A stretch of DNA of 64,000 bases from Rhodospirillaceae bacterium. Its GTDB lineage: Bacteria; Pseudomonadota; Alphaproteobacteria; GCA-2731375. The stretch spans positions 1 through 64,000 of the forward strand of contig JABIWH010000022.1 of assembly GCA_018701215.1 (NCBI GenBank), read 5' to 3'. The notes under the pieces are model-generated. The model did no database searches, had not been told where the DNA came from, and worked only from the letters and a program-made list of their open reading frames with translations. Below, in pieces: positions 36,488 to 44,681 of the stretch; position 1 is the stretch's first letter; each line of letters begins with the position of its first letter. The position numbers and the translations under genes are program-made.

Positions 36488-37456
36488 CTAATCCGCGAAC
36501 ACATCGTCCAGCGCCGCTTCGGGCGCCGGGAACGGGCTGGCTTTGGCATAGCTGACCGAGGCTTCGATCTCGGCCAGGATTTCGTCATCCATGGCCGTGA
36601 ATTCCTCGTCACTGAACTGGCCCTGCTGCTGTTTCAGATGCTCCACCAGCATGGGGATCGGGTCCCGCGCCATCCAGGCGGCTTTCTCTTCCTCTGGGCG
36701 TCGGTCGACGGCGCCGGGGCGTTCCGTATGGGGGCGGTGGCGATAGGTCTTGCATTCGAGCAGCGTCGGCCCCTCGCCGGCCCTGGCCCGCGCCACGGCC
36801 TCTTGCGCGGCCTCGTAGACGGCCAGCACATCATTGCCGTCGACCACGATACCGGGAATGCCGTAACCCTTGGCCCGGTCGGACATATTCTCGGCCGCGT
36901 GGGTCTTTTTAGCGGCGGTATCGGCGGCCCAGGAATTATGCTCGCAGACATACAACACAGGCAGCTTCCAGCTGGCTGCGATGTTCAGACTTTCATGGAA
37001 CGAACCGGCATTCGACGCCCCGTCACCAAAGAAGCAGACGGCGACGCCTTCGTTGCCCGCCATTTGCGCCGCCAGACCGGCACCGGTGAGGATCGATAAG
37101 CCGCCGCCAACGATGCCGTTGGCCCCCAGCATACCGATGGAGAAATCGGCGATATGCATGGAGCCGCCCTTGCCCTTGCAATAGCCGTCCACGCGGCCAT
37201 ACAGTTCCGCCATCATACGGTTCAGATCGGCGCCCTTGGCGATACAATGGCCGTGGCCGCGATGGTTCGAGATGATCTGATCATCGGGCCGCAGGGCCGC
37301 GCAGATGCCGACGGCAGAGGCCTCCTCGCCGATATAGCAATGCACGACGCCATAAATGTCGCCGCCTTTATAATCGTCCGAGGCGCGTTCCTCGAAACGC
37401 CGGATGGTCTGCATCTGGCGCAACATATCGCGCTGTAGCTCTGGTGAGGCTGACAT
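36488..37456 (-). CDS. 2-oxoacid dehydrogenase E1 component, alpha subunit
   Basis: 322 residues. The thiamine-diphosphate motif GDGASNAGSFHESLNIAASWKLPVLYVCEHN (GDG to N) is at about 144-174, preceded by the GKGGSMHI segment. It binds ThDP and Mg and decarboxylates a 2-oxoacid, acting with the adjacent beta subunit. Similarity is to acetoin- and pyruvate-type E1 alpha subunits. The order in transcription is nitroreductase, MaoC, E1-alpha, E1-beta. Confidence 0.93.
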   Translation of the reverse strand: MSASPELQRDMLRQMQTIRRFEERASDDYKGGDIYGVVHCYIGEEASAVGICAALRPDDQIISNHRGHGHCIAKGADLNRMMAELYGRVDGYCKGKGGSMHIADFSIGMLGANGIVGGGLSILTGAGLAAQMAGNEGVAVCFFGDGASNAGSFHESLNIAASWKLPVLYVCEHNSWAADTAAKKTHAAENMSDRAKGYGIPGIVVDGNDVLAVYEAAQEAVARARAGEGPTLLECKTYRHRPHTERPGAVDRRPEEEKAAWMARDPIPMLVEHLKQQQGQFSDEEFTAMDDEILAEIEASVSYAKASPFPAPEAALDDVFAD

Positions 37457-37540
37457 GTGGGCTGTTCCTCGATCTTTGTTGTTCTAGGTTGAGAAACAGT
37501 TTGCGTGCGATAGCAGACGGGCGCAAGGGGTTGGCCCAAT

Positions 37541-38020
37541 TCAGTCCACCTTCGGGAACCACATGTTCAGATACTCCACATAGGCCGCCGGACCATCCAG
37601 GCCGTCGACCTCAATGTTGTGGGTCGTGGTGATCAGGCGCTTGCCTTCGCCCTTGTCCACAACCTCCATCAAACCGATCCGGTCGCGCACGCGGATGCCG
37701 TCGCCGACTAGCACCGGCTGTAGCACGCGGGCCTTGTTCATGCCGTAGTTCAGGGAACGTAGGCCGTCGGCGGGGTCGATACCGCCTTCCCGGACAAAAT
37801 AAGTGATCAGGCTGAGTAGAAAGAAGCCATGAATGATGGTGCCGCCATAGGGGCTTTCCCGCTCCGCCCATTCTGGGTCGTTGTGCCCCCTGGTGGGCCA
37901 GCGGGTAATCTCGCCGAATATATTGACCTGCATCTGGTCGATATCGACCCAGTCCGTCAGGCCGATTTCCTCGCCAATATGCTCATGCGCGTTAGCCAAT
38001 GTTATGCCATTGTTCGCCAT
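37541..38020 (-). CDS. MaoC-like hot-dog dehydratase
   Basis: 159 residues with a hot-dog fold. It shows GLTDWVDIDQMQVNIFGEITRWP near the N-terminus and the GGTIIHGFFLLSLITYF helix that carries the family histidine. MaoC-type proteins hydrate or dehydrate CoA-linked enoyl/hydroxyacyl groups. It sits between a nitroreductase and the E1 pair, all on the minus strand with short gaps, so probably one operon. Confidence 0.88.
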   Translation of the reverse strand: MANNGITLANAHEHIGEEIGLTDWVDIDQMQVNIFGEITRWPTRGHNDPEWAERESPYGGTIIHGFFLLSLITYFVREGGIDPADGLRSLNYGMNKARVLQPVLVGDGIRVRDRIGLMEVVDKGEGKRLITTTHNIEVDGLDGPAAYVEYLNMWFPKVD

Positions 38021-38040
38021 GTGGGGCGTTCCTCCTCGGT

Positions 38041-38709
38041 TTAGTATTTTTTGAATTGTGGGCCGTCAAAGCTTTCTCGGCTGGCGATTTCCTCGACCGA
38101 TTTTCGGCGCAGCTTGGTCAGCTGTTTGACCGGCTTGCCCAACGGCACCACGGCGGCCACGGCGAATTCGGCGGGGATATTCAGCAGTTTTTGCACATCC
38201 GCTTCCCGGGCCACGGCCAGGGTCGTGATAGTGCCGCCGAAGCCTGCCTGGCGCGCACCCATTAGGACATTCCAAACGAACGGATAGATCGAAGCGCCGG
38301 AGATCATGCCAATACGGTCAAGATCCTGATCCATGGAAGCAACAACGCGCAGATCCACGACGAAAACCAGAACCACGGACGCATCGCGAAAGGAATTGAC
38401 CAGCATTGGCGCGGCGGGCGTCGCCTCGATCTCCGTCGCCGTGGCCTTGGTCGGCGTCACCGCGTTCCAGGGGCTTTCGCCCAGCTTGGACTGCGCCACA
38501 TAGCGTTTGGCCGCCGGCTCCGCCAATGTAGCCAGGGCATCGCGGGTGCCAGCATCGCGCACAACGATGACACGGTTGCCCTGGCGGTTGCCGCCCGAGG
38601 GGGCAAAACGCGCGTTTTCGATCAGATCGTGGATTATGGCGTCGGGGACGTCCTCGCCGGTGAATTCGCGGGCCGCGAAAGTGGTCCGCATGACATCGTT
38701 CAATTCCAT
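38041..38709 (-). CDS. Nitroreductase-family FMN oxidoreductase
   Basis: 222 residues from the ATG at 38709, chosen for the GGAGG site 8 nt upstream; the frame is open to 38778. The family features MRTTFAAREFTGEDVPDAII and RFAPSGGNRQGNRVIVVRD mark the FMN-binding fold, and the LVVPLG-type ending (AAVVPLGKPVKQLTKLRRK) is present. Members reduce nitro compounds, enones or flavins with NAD(P)H. First gene of the four-gene minus-strand run towards E1-beta. Confidence 0.9.
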   Translation of the reverse strand: MELNDVMRTTFAAREFTGEDVPDAIIHDLIENARFAPSGGNRQGNRVIVVRDAGTRDALATLAEPAAKRYVAQSKLGESPWNAVTPTKATATEIEATPAAPMLVNSFRDASVVLVFVVDLRVVASMDQDLDRIGMISGASIYPFVWNVLMGARQAGFGGTITTLAVAREADVQKLLNIPAEFAVAAVVPLGKPVKQLTKLRRKSVEEIASRESFDGPQFKKY

Positions 38710-38774
38710 TGCTCTTGCCTCCAATTCATTTGCCTCAGCTTTCCCGGCAGCTTGCGGCGGGAGGCGTTGCGCCG

Positions 38775-39380
38775 TCAAGCATCAGCCTGTGTGAAGGCGG
38801 CCATCTGGCTGGGTGAACCCAGAACCGGATGCGCCGGACCGATGCCAGCAAAACCAACGGCATAACCGTTACGCCTGGCCAGGCCCGTGGCCCAGGCCTC
38901 GAACTTTGCCCGGTCCCATTCAAATTCATGCTCCGGGTGGCGCAGGCGGTGGCCCGGCACCCCCAACAGCTCGTTGCATTCCTGATTCGGCGTGGTGATC
39001 AGGACAAAGCTGGGGCGGAAACCGCTGAACACCGCGCGCTCGACCTTGGACAGGCGGTCGGGGGGGATATGCTCTATGGTCTCCAACAACACGGCGGCGT
39101 CATAGCCTTGAAAGCGGGGATTGGCCTCGGCGAAGGTGTCATTGAGGATCTGCACCCGATGATCCAGGGCGATGCCGTCGCGGGCAAGATTGCGGCCGCA
39201 CGCCTCCAATGCCTTGCGGGATATATCCAGGCCGACAATCTGCTCAAAAAAGGGCTTCGCCGCCAAGGCCAACAACAAAGGCCCCGTGCCGCAACCCAGA
39301 TCCAGCACCCGCCGCGCGCCCTGGGCCTGCAAGGCATCAACGACAATGTTTAGGCGGTCTTCATGCAAAGATGTGGGCAT
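38775..39380 (-). CDS. Hen1-like RNA 3'-terminal ribose 2'-O-methyltransferase domain protein
   Basis: 201 residues. SAM motif I is VLDLGCGTGPLL (25-36) and motif II is VGLDIS. The Hen1 metal-binding pattern is present: E100, E103 and H104 in LLETIEHI, and the RHPEHEFEWDRAKFEAW segment with H148 and H151. TTPNQECN corresponds to the TTPNxEYN Hen1 motif. In known Hen1 enzymes these residues hold the Mg used to methylate the 2'-OH of a 3'-terminal nucleotide. Canonical bacterial Hen1 has an extra N-terminal domain and works with Pnkp; both are missing here. Assignment is by motif pattern, and the RNA substrate is unknown. Confidence 0.78.
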   Translation of the reverse strand: MPTSLHEDRLNIVVDALQAQGARRVLDLGCGTGPLLLALAAKPFFEQIVGLDISRKALEACGRNLARDGIALDHRVQILNDTFAEANPRFQGYDAAVLLETIEHIPPDRLSKVERAVFSGFRPSFVLITTPNQECNELLGVPGHRLRHPEHEFEWDRAKFEAWATGLARRNGYAVGFAGIGPAHPVLGSPSQMAAFTQADA

Positions 39381-39438
39381 GGCGCCTTTGTAGCATGCCC
39401 TGCTAGAATGTGCTGCCTGGAGAGTTAGGATCTAACTG

Positions 39439-40611
39439 ATGAGCACGTTGAAATTTGATGCGATTGTGGTCGGCGGCGGCATTGTTGGCTGCACCGCCGC
39501 CTATTTTCTGGCCCGCAAGGGCCTGAAGGTGGCCGTGGTGGAGCGCGACGGCCTGGCCTGCGGTACCTCGAGCAAAAGCTTCGCCTGGATCAACGGCACC
39601 TCGAAAACCGCCGACGAAGGCTACCACCGCCTGAACGCGCTTGGATTGGCCGGTTATTGCGAATTGGCGGTGGAGTTTGGCGAACAGGCGTTGGGCCTGC
39701 ATCCGGCGGGCTCGCTGCAAATTGTCCGAACCTCGGATAGTACAAATCACGCCACCTCGCGGGAGAAGCTGCGTCAGCTGGAGGCCTTTGGCTATCCGGC
39801 TGCCTGGGTCGATAATAATGCCTTACGGACCATGGAGCCGCACTTAACCCTGAGCGATGATGCCGAAGGGCTCTACGCGGTCAGCGATATGAACCTGAAC
39901 GCGCCGCAATTCGTCAACTTCATGGCGGAACAAGTGCGGGCCTTGGGCGGCACGGTCATGGAAAGTTGCGCGGCGCAATCTCTGGAAGCCCGCGATGATG
40001 GCCGGATCACCGGCCTGGTGACTGACAACGGTGTCCTGAGGTCCGAGACCATCTTGGTCGCCGCCGGCCCCGGCACGCCTGAAGTGCTCACCGAACTGAC
40101 CGGCTTTGACGGCTTTGCCGCCCGCTTTCCCATGCGTAAGGTGCCGGGTTTGCTGGTGCGGACACCCGATACCTCACCCCATAATTTTGTTCGCCGGGTG
40201 GTCTATTTCGCGGACGGTCCGGAGTTGCACGTATTGCCGGATTTCAATGGCGGGCTCAGGATCGGCGCCGATGATACGGATGGCATGACCGATGCGGATA
40301 CGCCGGCGGAGGAGCTGCGCCGGGTCGCCTGCATCCTGCTGGAACGCGCCAAGGAGCGCCTGCCGGGCTTTGTCGGTGCGGACTGCATCGATGACTGCAC
40401 TTTAACCGTCGGTCTGAGACCCTATCCCAACGACGGCCATAGCCTGGCCGGCCCCCTGCCCGGCGCCGAGGGTCTGTTCGTCATCGCTACCCACAGCGGC
40501 GTCACCCTGGCGCCTGCCCTGGGCCGTCTGATGGCGGAACAGATCAGCACGGGCCAAACGCCGGCTATGCTCAAGCCGTTCCTGTTGGATCGGATCGAGG
40601 GTCTTGGTTAG
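39439..40611 (+). CDS. FAD-dependent oxidoreductase, DAO family
   Basis: 390 residues. The FAD-binding N-terminus AIVVGGGIVGCTAAYFLARKG is at about 9-29, followed by the CGTSSKSFAWINGTSK segment, and the LRPYPNDGHSLAGPLPGAEGLFVIATHSGVTLAPALGRLMAE region near the C-terminus is DAO-like. It oxidises an amino acid or amine. It overlaps by 4 bp the convergent hydrolase gene. Just downstream, on the same strand, lies a D-threonine-aldolase-like gene, so D-amino-acid metabolism is plausible (inference). Confidence 0.89.
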   Translation: MSTLKFDAIVVGGGIVGCTAAYFLARKGLKVAVVERDGLACGTSSKSFAWINGTSKTADEGYHRLNALGLAGYCELAVEFGEQALGLHPAGSLQIVRTSDSTNHATSREKLRQLEAFGYPAAWVDNNALRTMEPHLTLSDDAEGLYAVSDMNLNAPQFVNFMAEQVRALGGTVMESCAAQSLEARDDGRITGLVTDNGVLRSETILVAAGPGTPEVLTELTGFDGFAARFPMRKVPGLLVRTPDTSPHNFVRRVVYFADGPELHVLPDFNGGLRIGADDTDGMTDADTPAEELRRVACILLERAKERLPGFVGADCIDDCTLTVGLRPYPNDGHSLAGPLPGAEGLFVIATHSGVTLAPALGRLMAEQISTGQTPAMLKPFLLDRIEGLG

Positions 40612-41369
40612 AACTTCAAACCATCGAGGAAACCGCACATCGCCGCGTTGAAGGCGGCGGGTTGATCCATGTTCGCCTCGTGGCCCGCATTTTCGAGCAC
40701 CACTTTTTGGGCGCCGGGAATCTTTTTCGCCATGTAATCTGTGGCGGCATGAAATTTAACGTCCTCGGCGCCGACCAAGACCAGGGTTGGCACCGCTATC
40801 GTCGGCAGGCTTTCCATCATCGCGGCATTGCTTTGCGCCAGCATGCCACGGGCGGCATGGGCCAGACCGGTGGCATCGCGGTGGCCGGCGATTTGCACCG
40901 CCGGGCCATCGCCCAATTCGGCCAGGCCGTTCGCCTCGAAAGCCGCCGCACGCTTATAGGCAACGTCGTTCCAGGCAGCGCGCGCTTCGTCCTTCCTAAA
41001 ACCGGGACCGGTGTCGAACAGCATCAGGCCGGCGGTACGCCCGGGATGCGCGATATGAAAACCGAGCGAGGCGCAACCACCCAGGGATAGCCCCCCGACC
41101 ATCGCCTTTTGCACACCGCAGGCATCCAGAATTGCCGCCATGTCGGCTGCGGTATGGGCTTCGGAATAGGCCTCGGGATCGTCGGGATAATCGCTTTGGC
41201 CGTGGCCGCGCATATCCCACGTCATCACCCGGTAGCGATCTTGCAGCACCTCCACCTGGTCCCGCCACATGGTGGACGAACAACTAAAGCCATGGCTCAA
41301 CAAAACGCCGGGGCCCGTTCCATGATCCTCGAAATAAACCTTTACGCCGTCCCGCTCGATATAGGCCAT
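40608..41369 (-). CDS. Alpha/beta hydrolase (3-oxoadipate enol-lactonase-like)
   Basis: 253 residues from the ATG at 41369, preceded by GGAG; the frame is open to 41636 with unrelated sequence. The nucleophile elbow GLSLGG (Ser at about 96) and the MRGHGQSDYPD motif are typical of the AB-hydrolase-1 family. The C-terminal histidine lies in NAGHEAN. It resembles 3-oxoadipate enol-lactonase-like proteins, but the substrate is unclear. Confidence 0.9.
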   Translation of the reverse strand: MAYIERDGVKVYFEDHGTGPGVLLSHGFSCSSTMWRDQVEVLQDRYRVMTWDMRGHGQSDYPDDPEAYSEAHTAADMAAILDACGVQKAMVGGLSLGGCASLGFHIAHPGRTAGLMLFDTGPGFRKDEARAAWNDVAYKRAAAFEANGLAELGDGPAVQIAGHRDATGLAHAARGMLAQSNAAMMESLPTIAVPTLVLVGAEDVKFHAATDYMAKKIPGAQKVVLENAGHEANMDQPAAFNAAMCGFLDGLKF

Positions 41370-41472
41370 TGCGCCACGCTCCATTGCATACAGAATTCGC
41401 GTCAAGCTACGCGGCTGGTGGGCGCTGTCAATAGGCGTGCTATTGTGCCGGCAACAGATAGGGAGACTGCCC

Positions 41473-42594
41473 GTGCCCACGTTAAGCGATCTACGTACCC
41501 CGGCGCTGCTTTTGGACAAGGGGCGTTTGCAAGCCAACCTGGACCGCATGGCGGCACGGGCAAACGCGCTGGGCGTTAACTTGCGGCCCCATATGAAGAC
41601 CGCAAAGTCCATCGATGTGGCACGCGCGGCAATCAAGGGTCAGACAGGCGGCATTACCGTATCGACCCTGGCCGAGGCGGAGTATTTCGCCCGCGCCGGC
41701 TTCACCGATATTCTCTATGGCGTCGGCATTACGCCGGACAAATTGGCGGATGTGGCGGCGGTCCAGGCCTTGGGCGCGGAGCTGAGCCTGATCCTGGACA
41801 ATCTCGACAATGCCCGGGCAGTGGCCGCGCGGGCGGCGCAACTGCCGGGACCGTTTGGTTTCCTTATCGAGATCGACAGTGGCCAGCACCGCACCGGCTT
41901 GCTGCCGGACGACGACCATGTGCTGGAAATCGCGGGGCTGTTGCACGGCGCGGAAAATTGCCAACTACGCGGGGTGATGACCCATGCGGGCCATTCCTAT
42001 GACTGCGCCAGCATCGAAGCCGTGAAAGTGGTGGCGGAGGCCGAACGAGGGGCCGTTGTCGCCGCCGCCGAAAGCATTCGAGGCACCGGCCTGCCCTGCG
42101 CCATCGTCAGTGTCGGCTCCACCCCCACGGCTTTGTATGCCGAACATCTGCATGGGGTGACGGAAATGCGCCCCGGCGTCTACATGCTGGGCGATCTGTT
42201 CCAACACAGTATCGGCAGTTGCGGCCTGGATGATCTGGCGCTTTCCGTGCTGGTCTCGGTGATCGGCTGGCGCGGGGATGAAGGCCGCGCGATGATTGAT
42301 GCCGGCTCCCTGGCATTGTCCCAGGACCGAGGCGCCCCGGATGAGAGCGGGCAGCACGCCTTTGGCATGGCGGTGGATCTGGCGGGCAAGGCATTACCGG
42401 GGCAACCAAGGGTGCGGCAGACCAATCAGGAGCATGGTTTTCTGCCCGGCCTGGTCGAAGCGCCCCAGATCGGGCAGCGCCTGCGCATCCTGCCCAACCA
42501 TGCCTGCGCCACCGCCGCGGCGTATGATTGTTATCATGTCATTGATGAAAACGGCGAGATCATCGACACCTGGCAACGGACCAAAGGCTGGTGA
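41473..42594 (+). CDS. D-threonine aldolase / D-serine dehydratase-like PLP enzyme
   Basis: 373 residues from a GTG at 41473 with GGGAG 8 nt upstream. The alanine-racemase-type barrel carries the PLP-lysine motif RPHMKTAKS (K42). The zinc pair HxC near the C-terminus (H343, C345 in LPNHACATAA) follows the D-serine dehydratase arrangement. The family degrades D-3-hydroxy amino acids. The specificity (D-threonine, D-serine or another) is not fixed by sequence. It lies upstream of the aro leader on the same strand. Confidence 0.87.
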   Translation: MPTLSDLRTPALLLDKGRLQANLDRMAARANALGVNLRPHMKTAKSIDVARAAIKGQTGGITVSTLAEAEYFARAGFTDILYGVGITPDKLADVAAVQALGAELSLILDNLDNARAVAARAAQLPGPFGFLIEIDSGQHRTGLLPDDDHVLEIAGLLHGAENCQLRGVMTHAGHSYDCASIEAVKVVAEAERGAVVAAAESIRGTGLPCAIVSVGSTPTALYAEHLHGVTEMRPGVYMLGDLFQHSIGSCGLDDLALSVLVSVIGWRGDEGRAMIDAGSLALSQDRGAPDESGQHAFGMAVDLAGKALPGQPRVRQTNQEHGFLPGLVEAPQIGQRLRILPNHACATAAAYDCYHVIDENGEIIDTWQRTKGW

Positions 42595-42609
42595 GCCTTC
42601 GAGACACTG

Positions 42610-42638
42610 CGTGACAAGTGATTTCGAGTAGGCTATAT
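42610..42638 (+). promoter_or_regulatory. Alphaproteobacterial sigma-70-type promoter of the DAHP synthase leader
   Basis: CGTGAC (42610-42615), a 17-nt spacer, then CTATAT (42633-42638) matches the CTTGAC-N17-CTATAT consensus of Sinorhizobium-type promoters at 11 of 12 positions. A start 7-9 nt further on would fall at 42645-42647, at or next to the leader peptide ATG. No Shine-Dalgarno precedes that ATG, which fits a leaderless transcript. Confidence 0.7.
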
Positions 42639-42646
42639 GATCCGCC

Positions 42647-42730
42647 ATGAACCTTACAACCGCCGCATATTATTTTTGGTATTTTGCTTATCCGAAGCCG
42701 CTGGCGGAGGTAGGGGAACGTTTGGTCTAA
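42647..42730 (+). CDS. Aromatic leader peptide (attenuation uORF) of DAHP synthase
   Basis: A 27-codon open frame, ATG to TAA. Residues 8-15 read YYFWYFAY, so seven of eight consecutive residues are aromatic (four Tyr, two Phe, one Trp). The run then continues through PKPLAEVGERLV. It lies upstream of the class I DAHP synthase, the first enzyme of aromatic amino acid synthesis. Stalling at these codons would block region 1 (CCGCC, 42660-42664) and free region 2 (CTGGCGG, 42701-42707) for antitermination. Too short for routine gene calls; the start has no ribosome site, consistent with leaderless initiation. Confidence 0.85.
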   Translation: MNLTTAAYYFWYFAYPKPLAEVGERLV

Positions 42731-42788
42731 AATCTAAAATTTGAACCAAGAAAACTCTCGAAACCGCCAGCTACCTGGCGGTTTTTTT
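42701..42788 (+). terminator. Attenuator: antiterminator and intrinsic terminator
   Basis: The terminator is AAACCGCCAG (42761-42770), loop CTAC, CTGGCGGTTT (42775-42784), a perfect 10-bp stem running into seven Ts (42782-42788). The same CCGCCAG can instead pair with CTGGCGG at 42701-42707 inside the leader frame, forming an antiterminator. GGCGG at 42703-42707 can also pair with CCGCC at 42660-42664. The three exclusive pairings are the standard trp-type attenuation layout. It ends 39 bp before the DAHP synthase start. Confidence 0.88.
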
Positions 42789-42826
42789 ATTGCCGCCGGT
42801 CTGGCCCAAAATAAGGAGCCCACGCC

Positions 42827-43912
42827 GTGTTGGAAAATACAGACGACATCCGCATTCGCGAAATCAAGGAACTGAATACACCGGCGGAAATTATCCACGA
42901 ATTCCCCCGTACCGGTGCCGCGACGCAAACGGTCAGCCGTTCGCGCGAAACCCTGCGCAATATCATTCATCGCCGCGATGACCGCCTGGCCGTGATCATC
43001 GGTCCCTGTTCCATCCACGATCCCGAGGCCGCCATGGATTACGCGGATCGTCTGAACAGCCTGCGCCAGCGCCATTGTGACACGCTTGAAATCGTCATGC
43101 GGGTCTACTTCGCCAAACCGCGCACCACCGTGGGCTGGAAGGGCCTGATCAACGATCCCAACCTGGACGGCAGTTTCGAGATTGAACGCGGCTTGCGCCT
43201 GGCCCGGAAATTACTGTTGGATATCAATAACCTCGGCCTACCCGCCGGTTGTGAATACCTCGATATGACGATCCCGCAATACATCGCGGATTTAGTCGCG
43301 TGGGGCGCCATCGGTGCCCGCACCACGGAAAGCCAGGTTCATCGTGAATTGGCCTCAGGCCTATCCTGTCCGGTGGGTTTCAAGAACGGCACCAACGGTA
43401 ACGTCAAGATCGCCCTCGATGCCGTGGCTTCCGCCTCCCAGCCGCATCATTTTCTGGCCGTTACCAAGCAAGGGCAATCCGCCATTGCCACGACCGCCGG
43501 CAACGAGGATTGCCACGTTATTCTACGTGGCGGCAGAGCACCCAACTATGATGGCGCGAGCATCAATGCCGCCTGTGAAGAGGCCGAAAACTCTGGTTTG
43601 CCACCAGCCATGATGATCGATGCGAGCCATGCCAACAGCAACAAGGACCCGCAGAACCAGCCCGCCGTCATGGCGGATGTTGGCGCACAGATCGCGGCTG
43701 GAGATAGTCGTATCATCGGCGTCATGGTGGAAAGTAACCTTGTCGCCGGACGCCAGGATCTCGTTGCCGGTCAGCCCCTGCAATATGGCCAGAGCATCAC
43801 CGACGGCTGCATCGATTGGGAGACGTCCGTCGCGGTCATGGATAATCTGGCGGCGGCGGTGGCACGGCGCCGGCAGCTCAATGGCGGGGCGGAAACGCCC
43901 ATTGCGGTTTGA
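42827..43912 (+). CDS. aroG: 3-deoxy-7-phosphoheptulonate (DAHP) synthase, class I (AroG/F/H-type)
   Basis: 361 residues from a GTG with AAGGAG 8 nt upstream. It condenses phosphoenolpyruvate and erythrose 4-phosphate, the first step of the shikimate pathway. Class I motifs are IIGPCSIHDPEAAMDYADRL (about 62-81), GWKGLINDPNLDGSF, GARTTESQVHRELASGLSCPVGFKNGT and the metal histidine in DASHANSNK. The family is normally feedback-inhibited by Phe, Tyr or Trp. The mixed Tyr/Phe/Trp leader fits control by all three. Gene symbol denotes family, not the isozyme specificity. Confidence 0.95.
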   Translation: MLENTDDIRIREIKELNTPAEIIHEFPRTGAATQTVSRSRETLRNIIHRRDDRLAVIIGPCSIHDPEAAMDYADRLNSLRQRHCDTLEIVMRVYFAKPRTTVGWKGLINDPNLDGSFEIERGLRLARKLLLDINNLGLPAGCEYLDMTIPQYIADLVAWGAIGARTTESQVHRELASGLSCPVGFKNGTNGNVKIALDAVASASQPHHFLAVTKQGQSAIATTAGNEDCHVILRGGRAPNYDGASINAACEEAENSGLPPAMMIDASHANSNKDPQNQPAVMADVGAQIAAGDSRIIGVMVESNLVAGRQDLVAGQPLQYGQSITDGCIDWETSVAVMDNLAAAVARRRQLNGGAETPIAV

Positions 43913-43916
43913 TGGA

Positions 43917-44681
43917 CTACATTAAAACCTGGCCATCATCGAGGGGGATCAGGGTTCCGGTCATGTAGTCGGATTTTTCCGAGGCCAACAACAGCAGCAA
44001 ACCGTCCATCACCTCTGGCTGGGGCATGCGCCGGCGGGGCATGCCGGCGATCTGCCCCCGCCCGGCCTCTGTTTGCCAATGGTCGCGGTTCATTTCGGTT
44101 TCGATATAGCCGGGGCAGATGGCATTGACCTGGATGTCGTGGCGGGCCCATTCCAGAGCCATTTGCTTGGTCATCTGGCCGATCGCGGCCTTCGACATGG
44201 CATAGAGTGACAATTTACCCAGCACACGCAGGGCCATCATGGAGGAAATATTGATGATCTTGCCGCCCTGTCCGCGTTTGATCATCTCCCGTCCAACGGC
44301 CTGGGCCAGAAAAAATGGTCCTTTGACGTTGGTTTCATGGATGTAGTCGTAGTCTTCAACGGTAAAGTCTTCCGGCCGTTTGACAACCGAAACACCGGCA
44401 TTATTGACCAAAATCTCGATCGGCCCCATGACGGTCTCAATGTCGGCCACGACCCGCTCGATACCAACGGGATCGCGCACATCCAGGGCGAAGGGCATGG
44501 CCTGCCCGCCATAATTCGTGATCTCGGCGGCAAGTGCCTCCAAACGGTCGACCCGCCGCGCGGTCAGGGCAACCCTGGCCCCCGCCTCCGCCAACGCCAT
44601 CGCCGCGCGCCGTCCCAGGCCGGACGACGCACCGGTCACCAAGGCAACTTTACCTGCCAAATTATAGCCGTCATCCGCCAT
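43917..44681 (-). CDS. SDR-family oxidoreductase
   Basis: 254 residues. The Rossmann motif TGASSGLG is at about 15-22, NNAG near 91, the catalytic serine in NISSMMALRVLGKLSLY and the YAMSK catalytic Tyr/Lys near 157-161. It is a classical SDR that oxidises or reduces an alcohol/ketone with NAD(P). The C-terminal SDYMTGTLIPLDDGQ segment is usual. It is convergent with aroG, with 4 bp between the stops. The substrate is unknown. Confidence 0.92.
   Translation of the reverse strand: MADDGYNLAGKVALVTGASSGLGRRAAMALAEAGARVALTARRVDRLEALAAEITNYGGQAMPFALDVRDPVGIERVVADIETVMGPIEILVNNAGVSVVKRPEDFTVEDYDYIHETNVKGPFFLAQAVGREMIKRGQGGKIINISSMMALRVLGKLSLYAMSKAAIGQMTKQMALEWARHDIQVNAICPGYIETEMNRDHWQTEAGRGQIAGMPRRRMPQPEVMDGLLLLLASEKSDYMTGTLIPLDDGQVLM

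Noticed and set aside
38775..39380. Complete Hen1-Pnkp RNA repair cassette
   Set aside because: No kinase, phosphatase or ligase domain typical of Pnkp is found on either side. Only the methyltransferase domain is present.
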